Positions 14,694 to 22,542 of a DNA stretch of 44,988 nt are shown here, piece after piece. This stretch comes from a virus: the IMG/VR virus record IMGVR_UViG_3300035161_000033, positions 1-44,988 of that record; one strand, written 5' to 3'. The notes under the pieces were generated by a model that was not told the origin of the DNA, ran no database searches, and saw nothing but the letters and a program-made list of their open reading frames with translations. Numbering within the stretch: position 1 is the first letter of the stretch; every line of letters begins with the position of its first letter. The translations under genes and the position numbers were made by a program.

Positions 14694-15356
14694 TCAACGA
14701 CAGATCATGTCGCAATGACTGTTATACCCCTCATCGTGATGATGCACCACCTGCTGGCTAAGGTAGCCCAAATTCGCCAGCATTTTGCGGGTTATTTCAG
14801 GGGTCGCGCCAAAACGCTTTAGTCCATTGACGTTGAGTTCGATGTGGATAATCGGATGAAACCGCCTGATGGTTTCAGCGGCCCCCTCGAGCACCTTCAG
14901 CTCAAAGCCTTCCACGTCGATCTTGAGGACGTCGAGCCGTTCCACGTTCAGGTCATCGAGGCGGATGCTGTAACGCTGGCCAGGTAGCAGTGATTGGCCG
15001 CCCATGTTCCCGGTTTTATTGGAGAGGTCGAACCTGGTGCCGTCACCGATTGCGAGATTGTAGCAAAAGGCTCTAGGGCAGTTGTGGAGAAGGCAGACAA
15101 ACATATCCGGCTTAGGCTCGAAGGCGTGGACCTCGCATTGTCGATCGAGAAAAACCGGGGCTGTGTCGCCAATGAATGCGCCAATATCAAATACAACTGA
15201 CCCGGGTTTAAGCTCATTCCAAACTTTGAGTCCGGTGAAAGCCGGATTCCAGGCCAGCTTGCCTGTTTTGCGAATGTGCTTGCAGGCGGATGTGTCTTTC
15301 CTGGGAATCAAAAGGCCGTGGATCTCTTCGAGGTCGAGCAGGGAGTTAAGACTCAT
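14694..15356 (-). CDS. FkbM-family methyltransferase
   Basis: At 220 residues it has the SAM-binding loop VVFDIGAFIGDT and the acidic HAFEPKPDMF. DVLKIDVEGFELKVLEGA is the signature of FkbM O-methyltransferases, and IIHIELN follows it. These enzymes methylate hydroxyls, often on sugars of surface glycans or natural products. The start at 15356 overlaps the glycosyltransferase stop by ATGA. A longer reading begins inside that gene and is rejected. Its place in a run of glycosyltransferases suggests that the acceptor is a sugar. Confidence 0.85.
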   Translation of the reverse strand: MSLNSLLDLEEIHGLLIPRKDTSACKHIRKTGKLAWNPAFTGLKVWNELKPGSVVFDIGAFIGDTAPVFLDRQCEVHAFEPKPDMFVCLLHNCPRAFCYNLAIGDGTRFDLSNKTGNMGGQSLLPGQRYSIRLDDLNVERLDVLKIDVEGFELKVLEGAAETIRRFHPIIHIELNVNGLKRFGATPEITRKMLANLGYLSQQVVHHHDEGYNSHCDMICR

Positions 15357-16018
15357 ATTCCGATGCTGCGGGGATTGTGCCCGAAACTCAACATCCAATC
15401 CCTGGCGACACTGATATTGAGGAGCTGGCTCGGTATCCTCCTGCGATTTTGTGGGTTCTCCCAGACCGATGCATGTCGCTCATGATAGATCAGGTTGTGC
15501 AGGGTGACGTTCTGTTTTGGGTGCGTCATTTCGATGAGGATCCGCAAAACCGAGTCCCAGGCCTCGCGGCCGAGGAGCATGTCTGGAAAGTCTGGGCCGT
15601 TTTCGAGCCACCATCCAACCCTGAAAGCGTAGAAGTCACTGCCGCAATATGGGTAGCCCCTCTTGATCTGGTCATCTGGAATTGGCTCAGTGAATTTGTG
15701 GAAATCCCGGCGAAAGCAATAGGCGGCATCGATGCTCTGAAAAGCCATGACTACCTTGAAGCTGCAGGCCTCCGCAACGCAGATGTCTGAGTTGGTGAAT
15801 ACGATGATGTCTTCAGGCTTTTTGCCGGCGACTCCTTTGGCTATTAGATCCCTGACATAGGGCACCTGGCCCATGTGATCCCTGTAGCATCTGACCTCGT
15901 CATCAGTGATTGGTATTTCTTCCCATGGTTGCTTTGACCAGGTGATTTGAGCCAGACGCATTCTCCTGGCCGTATTAGGATCCTTCGGTTTGTAGGTGGA
16001 ATAAACGTGATAGATCAT
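15353..16018 (-). CDS. Glycosyltransferase-like protein (221 aa)
   Basis: It starts MIYHVYSTYKPKDPNTARRMRLAQ, then IIVFTNSDICVA with an Asp in the position of the GT-A metal site, then YPYCGSDFYAFRVGWW and the later acidic GREAWDS. The pattern suggests a GT-A fold transferase that reads a nucleotide sugar, but the family is uncertain. Overlaps of ATGA at both ends tie it to the fused glycosyltransferase upstream and the FkbM gene downstream. An inactive relative or a non-sugar nucleotidyl transferase cannot be excluded. Confidence 0.6.
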   Translation of the reverse strand: MIYHVYSTYKPKDPNTARRMRLAQITWSKQPWEEIPITDDEVRCYRDHMGQVPYVRDLIAKGVAGKKPEDIIVFTNSDICVAEACSFKVVMAFQSIDAAYCFRRDFHKFTEPIPDDQIKRGYPYCGSDFYAFRVGWWLENGPDFPDMLLGREAWDSVLRILIEMTHPKQNVTLHNLIYHERHASVWENPQNRRRIPSQLLNISVARDWMLSFGHNPRSIGI

Positions 16019-17505
16019 AGCCACTTCTCTACGGTTTCCACGATGGCGGCCAGTGACCCCATGAATCGCGAGTACTTCACTTCTAGAACACAATTGCCTC
16101 TTGGACTGCTAGTGCACCAACCGTCGACGGTGAGTGCAATGTAGGGTTTTGGAGATCCATGGGCCAAGTGCAACGTGGCGGTGTCGGTAGTAATCATGCC
16201 AACGGCCGCATCGATCGGGCCCAGTAGGTCAAAGATGCGGTGGCACCGAATCCGACTCATGTCGATGATTGCCACCTGGGTCATTAGGTGCTTGAGGGCT
16301 GAGAAGATTTTTGGGCCATGAGGAAATGGACTGGAGACTCCAAGGGTATTGACCAGGATGTAGGGCTTGCCGTTGGTCCTGGGTATGGCTGCCTTTTCTC
16401 GTTCAGAGTTGCGCCGATCGAAAACCAGCGGAAGTTCCCGAAACAGGTGAAGCGGTACCCCCGTGCGATCCAGCATCGATGTCATGAAGTTTGGCCATTG
16501 CTTCAGATTGATTCCCCACTGGTGACCGTGGCATTGAAGCACGGTGTGCCCTCCGAATCTCTCGTCTGCCCATTCCCGGGCCCGGGGCATCCCCATGAAC
16601 CAATGAACCGGCAGAGACAGCCGTTCCACATAGGAAACCCCATCCAGCACTGAGCCGTAATCTTTCGACACGATCATTTTGGGTCGGACTCCGGTCGTGT
16701 CGTAGAGATACTTCATTGCCGGCAGCAGTAGGATGATGTCCCCGAAGCGGCCCAGCTGGATGAACGGTTTGTCCAGGTTGACTTTGGTCACCACCCCGAG
16801 CTGCCGGCGCAGGAGCTCGATCAAGTTGCCGTCTTTGGTCCGGTGGAAAAGGACCGCATCCTTGCGCAGGTAGTTCAAATCGAAAACCTCTGTCCTCGGG
16901 ATCCCACGTTCTGCGAATGTTGGCGGATTGCCCACCTCACCCCAAAGATGCTGAAACAGGTTGCTGTGGGTCGCCTTCGGCACCAGGACTTGTGCCGTAG
17001 AAATATCGAAAGCCATGTCGGGTCTTTTACGGACATAAGGCGCAACCTCATCGAAGGCATTGGCCGGGTAAACCCCAACGCCGGTGAAGTGGCTTGGAGG
17101 CAAGTCTGGCTTGTTGCATGGCACCACCTGGCCGAAGTAAATGGCTCCTTTGGCGCGGTAGTGGATATCGATCTTGTCCAGCCAACCCGGGCAGAGTGGC
17201 ACTGCATCAGGCTCCAAAAAGAGCCAGTGCATGTGGTGCGACCTTGCTACCTCTGCAGCTCGAAGGAAGAGTTCGTTGGGGCCTTGCGGCCAGCCATTGA
17301 CCGACTTGGCGGTCGTTGAGACTTCGACGCAGTGGAAGGATTTCTGCGCTTCCTGCTGGAGGTCAAAGATCGCCGGGGCCGACGTGGCTGCATCGGCCAC
17401 AATGATGGCGGAATGATCCTTGCATCCACCGAGCTGGTGGATCCATTTCAGCAGGTTAAGCAGTCGAGGGACGTCCTTTGTGTAGACTGGCAGGACACAC
17501 AGCAT
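16015..17505 (-). CDS. Two-domain glycosyltransferase: GT-A-like plus GT9 (heptosyltransferase-like)
   Basis: The 496-residue protein joins two transferase-like halves. Residues 1-235 look like a GT-A domain, with MLCVLPVYTKDVPRLLNLL and WLFLEPDAVPL as the metal and substrate loop. Residues about 245-496 match GT9 (heptosyltransferase) style: IQLGRFGDIILLLPAMKYL, then KPYILVNTLGVSSPF, then TDTATLHLAHGSPKPYIAL, the usual DTxxxHLA element. Heptosyltransferases build the inner core of lipopolysaccharide, so a Gram-negative surface glycan is the likely acceptor. The fusion in one chain suggests that two sugar additions are linked. Both activities are inferred. Confidence 0.75.
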   Translation of the reverse strand: MLCVLPVYTKDVPRLLNLLKWIHQLGGCKDHSAIIVADAATSAPAIFDLQQEAQKSFHCVEVSTTAKSVNGWPQGPNELFLRAAEVARSHHMHWLFLEPDAVPLCPGWLDKIDIHYRAKGAIYFGQVVPCNKPDLPPSHFTGVGVYPANAFDEVAPYVRKRPDMAFDISTAQVLVPKATHSNLFQHLWGEVGNPPTFAERGIPRTEVFDLNYLRKDAVLFHRTKDGNLIELLRRQLGVVTKVNLDKPFIQLGRFGDIILLLPAMKYLYDTTGVRPKMIVSKDYGSVLDGVSYVERLSLPVHWFMGMPRAREWADERFGGHTVLQCHGHQWGINLKQWPNFMTSMLDRTGVPLHLFRELPLVFDRRNSEREKAAIPRTNGKPYILVNTLGVSSPFPHGPKIFSALKHLMTQVAIIDMSRIRCHRIFDLLGPIDAAVGMITTDTATLHLAHGSPKPYIALTVDGWCTSSPRGNCVLEVKYSRFMGSLAAIVETVEKWL

Positions 17506-17519
17506 GGCGGTTTGAGTCC

Positions 17520-18203
17520 TTACTCCTCCTCATGCAAAATCCAGCATCGTTCGTCCAGCCTGCTCGAGGCCTCAACTGTGATGTGCTTTTTGACGATGTG
17601 AAGCGGGGCCCAGACTTTGGCTTTCAGTGGGCAATCGCAGGCTTTGCACACTTTGAGCTTATCGTCTTGGGAGGTGTGCATGTTCAAGTCGTTTAGGGCA
17701 GAAAAGATCGCCTTGATCTCAGCCACGGCCTTTCCGGTAAACCACGCGAAGACTCCTTTCTTCTGATCGTTTTGGGGGCAGGTGGCGCAGATGCCGGCGC
17801 GATTTTCTGCAAGGGTTTTATCGACCGGCTTGCCTTCGCCAAACCAATCGATCCAGATTTTGATCCCAGCTCCTGCGTTCTTGAGGAACCTAGCTCCTCC
17901 CGCAACATCGCCTGCCCCTGCGCGGAGGGATCGACTCGGCAGGGGCACTGTAAAAGACGGCGGCACGGTTAGATTTGCACACCAGGAAGGGTTGTCGTTC
18001 AACCTGGCACAAGTGAAGTCATCGAGTTGCTGGGCCACAACATCGGGATCGGTCGAGAGCCGATGCTGCTTGTTGGCAAGTCGGTGCTGGATGATACGCG
18101 CAACTACCTGCTGGAAAGTCAAACCTACTGGTGCTTTCCACCCTGTAGCCGGCTCGAAGTATTGCCACCCTCCAGGTGGCCACATTGTTCTCGACTTGAG
18201 CAT
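17520..18203 (-). CDS. Cysteine-rich phage protein (227 aa), unknown function
   Basis: It opens near MWPPGGWQYFEPATGW, a segment whose style I associate with uncharacterised phage proteins. An N-terminal helical region follows. The C-terminal half holds CATCPQN (near residue 142), KVCKACDCPLKAKVW (near 188) and a late Cys in ERCWILHE. The spacing suggests a zinc or iron-sulfur site. It is the promoter-proximal gene of the minus-strand glycan run. No enzymatic motif is seen. The ATG at 18185 (MWPPGG) is an alternative start. Confidence 0.65.
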   Translation of the reverse strand: MLKSRTMWPPGGWQYFEPATGWKAPVGLTFQQVVARIIQHRLANKQHRLSTDPDVVAQQLDDFTCARLNDNPSWCANLTVPPSFTVPLPSRSLRAGAGDVAGGARFLKNAGAGIKIWIDWFGEGKPVDKTLAENRAGICATCPQNDQKKGVFAWFTGKAVAEIKAIFSALNDLNMHTSQDDKLKVCKACDCPLKAKVWAPLHIVKKHITVEASSRLDERCWILHEEE

Positions 18204-18307
18204 GACCAGGGTTAGCCCAAATGGGCAGAGATTTGCAAGCGTTCAAATGTGTTGCCGTCTATGCTGATCAGAAGTAGTGTTCAGCTGTGAAGATGGAAGG
18301 CATACAT

Positions 18308-18502
18308 ATGGCAGTGACGAAGGTTGGCGAGCTGGGAAAGCCTGGTTCTCCTAATCACGCCGTGGAGTACGAGGCCAGGGTGTCTCGCCGCCAGCTTTTC
18401 AGGTTTGTTGTGCCCTTTTTGGTTGCATCGGTAGGCATTGGTGCGGAAAAGGTGGTGCAGAATGATACCGACGATCAGCTGGATGACGGTGAACCCCGAT
18501 AA
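18308..18502 (+). CDS. Possible small membrane or Tat-signal peptide protein (64 aa)
   Basis: AAGG lies 7 bases before the ATG at 18308, a good ribosome binding site. The peptide has a polar N-terminus, then SRRQLF followed by a hydrophobic stretch FVVPFLVASVGIGA. It resembles a twin-arginine signal but is followed by only a short acidic tail. It overlaps the pyruvyl transferase-like gene by 41 bases. It could be a real small membrane protein or a leader that sets the translation of the next gene. Evidence is limited. Confidence 0.4.
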   Translation: MAVTKVGELGKPGSPNHAVEYEARVSRRQLFRFVVPFLVASVGIGAEKVVQNDTDDQLDDGEPR

Positions 18503-19241
18503 CCTGGCCGAGCAGGTTTGCCGCCCCACAACCTACTTCAAAGAGCTCGCCGATGTGGAGGTTTTGCCCAATGACGTGGAGGATCTGGACATATTCGGCG
18601 AGAAAGCGGCCATCTTCGGTGGCAGCGGCCTTTTCTACCCAGACACGGCAGAAGTGCTCCGAAAAGCACTGAACCGGAAGAACCATCCAATGGTCTTATG
18701 GGGAGTCGGGGCCAACGATCACCTCGAGCACCTGGTCAAATGGCCAGAGTGGACCAAGGAGTTTGACCTCATCGGCCTGCGCGATTTTGGCAATCCGTGG
18801 GATTACGTCCCGTGCCCGAGCTGCATGAGTCCGCTTTTCGATGAGGCCCGGGATACCGCGCCGAGTCATGACGTGGTGGTCTACGAGCATCCACTCTGCC
18901 AGATCAAGGAGATCAAAGGCCGAGCCAAGATGAACAACAAACATCCGGCCGAGAAATACCGGGAGGTGCTGATGTTCCTGGCTTCGGGTAAAACCGTCGT
19001 GACCAGCTCCTACCACGGGGTTTACTGGGCGATGCTCCTGGCCAGGAAGGTGCTTTGCTGGAAACCGTTCTCGTCAAAATTCTACAGCTTGGAGCCCCTC
19101 CACTATCGGGTGAACGAGCAAAACTGGTACAAGGTCCATTCGACTATGAGGGCTCCTGCGCAGGTCTATGACTACCTGGAACGATGCAGACAGCATAATG
19201 TGCTGTTTGCCCAGAAGGTGTTCAAATTGCTCAAGATGTGA
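18462..19241 (+). CDS. Polysaccharide pyruvyl transferase-like protein
   Basis: The 259-residue product has GEKAAIFGGSGLFYPDT, MVLWGVGANDHLEH, DLIGLRDFGNP and VVTSSYHGVYWAMLLARKVL. The order GxGxN, then a conserved Arg-Asp, then SxxHG is that of polysaccharide pyruvyl transferases, which place a pyruvate ketal on surface sugars. The N-terminus is short for the family, so the first domain may be reduced. GGTGG six bases before ATG 18462 supports this start. It is on the plus strand, against the neighbouring glycosyltransferases, and converges on the methyltransferase with an 11-base overlap. Confidence 0.7.
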   Translation: MIPTISWMTVNPDNLAEQVCRPTTYFKELADVEVLPNDVEDLDIFGEKAAIFGGSGLFYPDTAEVLRKALNRKNHPMVLWGVGANDHLEHLVKWPEWTKEFDLIGLRDFGNPWDYVPCPSCMSPLFDEARDTAPSHDVVVYEHPLCQIKEIKGRAKMNNKHPAEKYREVLMFLASGKTVVTSSYHGVYWAMLLARKVLCWKPFSSKFYSLEPLHYRVNEQNWYKVHSTMRAPAQVYDYLERCRQHNVLFAQKVFKLLKM

Positions 19242-19845
19242 GTTTCCTGGCAACAAAGAACCCGTTGGAAACTTCCGGTTCGTATTTGGTCATCCGACCG
19301 GACCAACCGGGGAACTTGTTGTCCAGCAGTCCCAGCAGTTTGAGCGCATCGACTACCGCGACCTGGAGCGGCATGGATTCATGATCCTTGCTGGCATGGT
19401 GTTGGGGCACATGTTGGAAGGCTGGATTGATATCGTGAAATAGCGCATACCCGCCAGGAGTGACCAGGGATTGGTAGCAAAGGAAATCCATGCAGGCATG
19501 AGTCAGACAATGGCAACCATCGATGAGCACCAGGTCAAATTGCTGGTAGTCGTAGACCTGGGCCCGGGCAGCGATCGAGTCGGCCTTGATGATTCTGCAG
19601 GCACCATCGAAGGGCGGTTTGAGTTCGGATTCGGAACCCACTCCGTTTTCGATTCCAGTGTACGCAATCGGTGTTCCTTTGCTTTTCAGGAAGTCGCGCA
19701 TCGACCTGGCAGTGTTCCCGTTCCAGACACCAATCTCGAGAATCGTGACCGCCAGACCGGCCACTCGGGCCTCCACAATGTCGGTCAAAATGCGCTCGAG
19801 GATTTCGATATCGGTCTTGCTGAGTAGGCCGTAAGTTGAGGGCAT
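19231..19845 (-). CDS. Class I SAM-dependent methyltransferase
   Basis: This 204-residue protein has ILEIGVWNGNTARSM as motif I, then DLVLIDGCHCLTHACMDF, then LVTPGGYALFHDI. This is the Methyltransf_24-type arrangement used by sugar and small-molecule methyltransferases. The start at 19845 was chosen because the longer frame runs into the portal gene region on the other strand. No clear SD is present. With the FkbM protein it is the second methyltransferase of the glycan cassette. Confidence 0.75.
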   Translation of the reverse strand: MPSTYGLLSKTDIEILERILTDIVEARVAGLAVTILEIGVWNGNTARSMRDFLKSKGTPIAYTGIENGVGSESELKPPFDGACRIIKADSIAARAQVYDYQQFDLVLIDGCHCLTHACMDFLCYQSLVTPGGYALFHDINPAFQHVPQHHASKDHESMPLQVAVVDALKLLGLLDNKFPGWSGRMTKYEPEVSNGFFVARKLTS

Positions 19846-19860
19846 ACGGCCGTTATGGGC

Positions 19861-19889
19861 TTGAAACGGACGGTCTTCAAGCCAATATG
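19861..19889 (+). promoter_or_regulatory. Weak candidate promoter for the portal gene
   Basis: TTGAAA (5 of 6 to TTGACA) is followed after 17 bases by AATATG, a poor -10 (3 of 6). It lies in the 87-base gap between the divergent methyltransferase and portal genes, which is where a late promoter is expected. Low confidence on sequence alone. Confidence 0.3.
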
Positions 19890-19932
19890 GGATTCCAGTG
19901 AACAGACAACTTAGGATTGATTGGATTAAGCC

Positions 19933-22275
19933 ATGAACTTTTCGACTGCCTCCTACGTGGATCAGATAGTCCAAGAAATGCGCCAGGCTGACTTCCCCCG
20001 GGCGACAAATCGGGCACTTATCGACAGACTTTTTAACGGGTTCCCGCCCTGGACCAACGAAGAAGCCGAGTCGGCCAGGATCAATACAAACGTCAATTTC
20101 TTGGATGCCCCCAAGCTCGGTGCCGATGCCAGGCGCAGCTATTACAACGCTTACATCAAGCCGGCACATTACTTCACCCTGACTTTGAACTATGGGCCCA
20201 GCCGAATGCGGGGCACCTGGGGCGCGATCGTAACCGATGAGATTAATCGGATCCTCAAGAATTCCCTGGTCTACTTTGAGATGGTTCGATCCCAAATGGC
20301 GGCCACGGTTCTGCACGGGATTGGTCCGGTTCACTGGGCGGATAAATACAGATGGAAACCACGGCCGCTCGAAATCGCGGATTTGCTCATCCCGTCGAAC
20401 ACGCTCTTATCGATGGAGAACCTGAACCACTTCGCGATCTTCCGGCAATACACTGCCTATGAAATGTCGGACATGATCGAGCGCAAGCATGTGGATCCAG
20501 GCTGGAACACAGAGCTGGCCAGGAAGGCGGTTAAGTGGTGCGTGGCGCAACCAACCGGACAGATCACTGATTGGGATTCACTGCGACCCGAGAAGCTGGT
20601 GGAGCAGATCAAGCAGGACGGGGTCTACTATTCATCCGACGTGGTTCCTACTATTGACACCTGGGACTTCTACTTCTATTCGACCGAAGGCAAGAATCAC
20701 GGCTGGCGCAGACGCATGATTTTGGACACTCCCCCGAGGGGCGAAATCAATGATAGCAAGATCACACTGCAAAAGCTCGGCCTGGACACGCAGCAGTGGT
20801 TATACAATGGCAAAAACAGGATCTATGCGAATCAATTGAACGAGATCCTACACTTTCAGTTTGGCGATCTCAGTCCGAAGTCTCCGTTCAAGTATCATAG
20901 CGTCCGATCACTTGGCTGGCTGATTTACGCAGTATGCAACCTTCAGAATCGACTGCGCTGTAAGGTCAATGATGCGACCTTCGAGAACCTACTCAACTAC
21001 TTCCGAGTCTCCAATGCTGATGATGCAGAGAGGTTGACTAAGATCGATCTACATAACTATGGGGTGGTGCCCGAGGGTGTAGACTTCGTCAATCAGAATG
21101 ATAGGTGGCAGATCAATCACAACCTGGTCATGGGCACCATGGCCGACAACCGGCAGCAAATGAATGAAGCGGCCGCGCAATTCCGAGAAGGCAGGGACAC
21201 GGGGGTTCAAAAGGAAAAGACAGCTACGGAGATCATGGCGGAAGTCAACGCCGCTAATGCTTTGGTGGGAACCATGCTCTCCCTTTCCTATACCTATCAA
21301 AAGCAGCAATACCTCGAGATCGTGCGCCGGTTCATGAAAAAGAATTCGGATGATCCCGAGGTCCGAAAATTCAGACTGCGTTGTTTGAAGCAGGAAGTCC
21401 CTCCTCAGTACCTCGATGCCGATTACTGGGACGTTGACCCCGAGCAAGTCCTGGGATCAGGCAACAAGATGCTGCAAGTGGCCATGGCTGACAAACTCAT
21501 GGCCGTGCGGCCGCTTTTGGACCCCGATGCTCAGCGCGACGTCTTGCGCATGTATGTTCAGGCGAACAGCGACGATCCACGACTGGCGACCAGGTGGATT
21601 CCCAACAAGCCGATTTTGGTTACCGAAACCGTGCACGATGCCGAATTGATGGTTGGATCCCTCATGGCTGGTGTCCAGGTCAGGCCGCGCCGGGGCCAGG
21701 ATCCCGCGCAGATGGTTATGGCTTTGATCAATGCTCTCAACCAGGTCATGCGAAAAATCCAGGTTACCACGGGAACGCCGACCATGGGCGAGCTGGCCGG
21801 CTTGGCCAACTTCGGGGTGACGATCCAGAAGTACATGGCGGTCGCTGCCCAGGACGAGGCCAACAAGCAGCTCATCGAGGCCGCTACCATCCAGCTCGAT
21901 CAAATCGGGCAGCAGCTGCAGAAGTGGTTCCAGGCGGTCCAGCAGCAGGCTCAGCAGAACGGCCAGGGAACCGATCCCAAGGTCCAACGGGAACTGGCTC
22001 TCACCCAGGCCAAGGTCCAGGGGTTGCAGATCCAGGCCCAGTCCAAGGCTCAGATCGAGGAGCAGAAGAATCAGCAGCGGCTGCGTCAAAGCGAGGAACG
22101 ATTCCAGCAGGGGCAACGACTGAAGGAGGAGGAACACCTCGGCAAGATGCGCGGCCAGTTAACCGAAAGCCAAGTCGATACCACAATCAAGGATGCCGAG
22201 GCTGCCGCCGCGATCGAGAACCAAAGGTTGAAGGCGCAGTTCGAGGCAGCGCAGGAAGAACCGCCAAATGCCTGA
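19933..22275 (+). CDS. Portal protein
   Basis: This 780-residue protein is the first gene of the head block. The N-terminal half has the mixed aromatic and charged character of large podovirus-type portals: RLFNGFPPW, AYIKPAHYFTLTLNYG, and YFYSTEGKNHGWRRR. Residues about 640-780 are Gln, Lys and Glu-rich with long helices (QKWFQAVQQQAQQ, then RLKEEEHLGKMRGQL), fitting the helical barrel end. The portal forms the ring through which DNA enters the head. The call comes from size, composition and its place before scaffold-like and capsid genes. The SD is weak. Confidence 0.75.
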   Translation: MNFSTASYVDQIVQEMRQADFPRATNRALIDRLFNGFPPWTNEEAESARINTNVNFLDAPKLGADARRSYYNAYIKPAHYFTLTLNYGPSRMRGTWGAIVTDEINRILKNSLVYFEMVRSQMAATVLHGIGPVHWADKYRWKPRPLEIADLLIPSNTLLSMENLNHFAIFRQYTAYEMSDMIERKHVDPGWNTELARKAVKWCVAQPTGQITDWDSLRPEKLVEQIKQDGVYYSSDVVPTIDTWDFYFYSTEGKNHGWRRRMILDTPPRGEINDSKITLQKLGLDTQQWLYNGKNRIYANQLNEILHFQFGDLSPKSPFKYHSVRSLGWLIYAVCNLQNRLRCKVNDATFENLLNYFRVSNADDAERLTKIDLHNYGVVPEGVDFVNQNDRWQINHNLVMGTMADNRQQMNEAAAQFREGRDTGVQKEKTATEIMAEVNAANALVGTMLSLSYTYQKQQYLEIVRRFMKKNSDDPEVRKFRLRCLKQEVPPQYLDADYWDVDPEQVLGSGNKMLQVAMADKLMAVRPLLDPDAQRDVLRMYVQANSDDPRLATRWIPNKPILVTETVHDAELMVGSLMAGVQVRPRRGQDPAQMVMALINALNQVMRKIQVTTGTPTMGELAGLANFGVTIQKYMAVAAQDEANKQLIEAATIQLDQIGQQLQKWFQAVQQQAQQNGQGTDPKVQRELALTQAKVQGLQIQAQSKAQIEEQKNQQRLRQSEERFQQGQRLKEEEHLGKMRGQLTESQVDTTIKDAEAAAAIENQRLKAQFEAAQEEPPNA

Positions 22276-22540
22276 ATCACCGAAGAAGCGTTTCTTACAG
22301 TCGCCTCACGCCAAGAAGGTGGCTGAACTCAGCACCGATCCATCTGTCCTCGCGGCACTGGATGCGGCCATACTGCAGATGTCCTGGGAGCATGGAACCG
22401 CCAAACATCCAGACACGGCCAGTGCGTGTCATTGGCAGCTCACAGGAGCTCACAAGTTGCGGGAACTATTCCTGAACATCGGGATTCCCGAGAAACCGAT
22501 ACCAAGACCCCGAGGCGACAACCTCCCTAACCAAGTCTGA
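22268..22540 (+). CDS. Hypothetical head-block protein (90 aa)
   Basis: It overlaps the portal end by 8 bases and has GGAAG about 8 bases upstream. The N-terminus is basic (PKKRFLQSPHAKK), and the rest is one or two helices with HWQLTGAHKLRELFLNIG. Small helical genes directly after portals are common in podovirus-like phages, and their function is often unknown. It may assist portal or scaffold assembly. Confidence 0.65.
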   Translation: MPESPKKRFLQSPHAKKVAELSTDPSVLAALDAAILQMSWEHGTAKHPDTASACHWQLTGAHKLRELFLNIGIPEKPIPRPRGDNLPNQV

Positions 22541-22542
22541 CC

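Noticed and set aside
19846-20334. N-terminal extension of the methyltransferase to 367 residues
   Set aside because: It would run antisense through the start of the portal gene, and the methyltransferase fold is complete without it.
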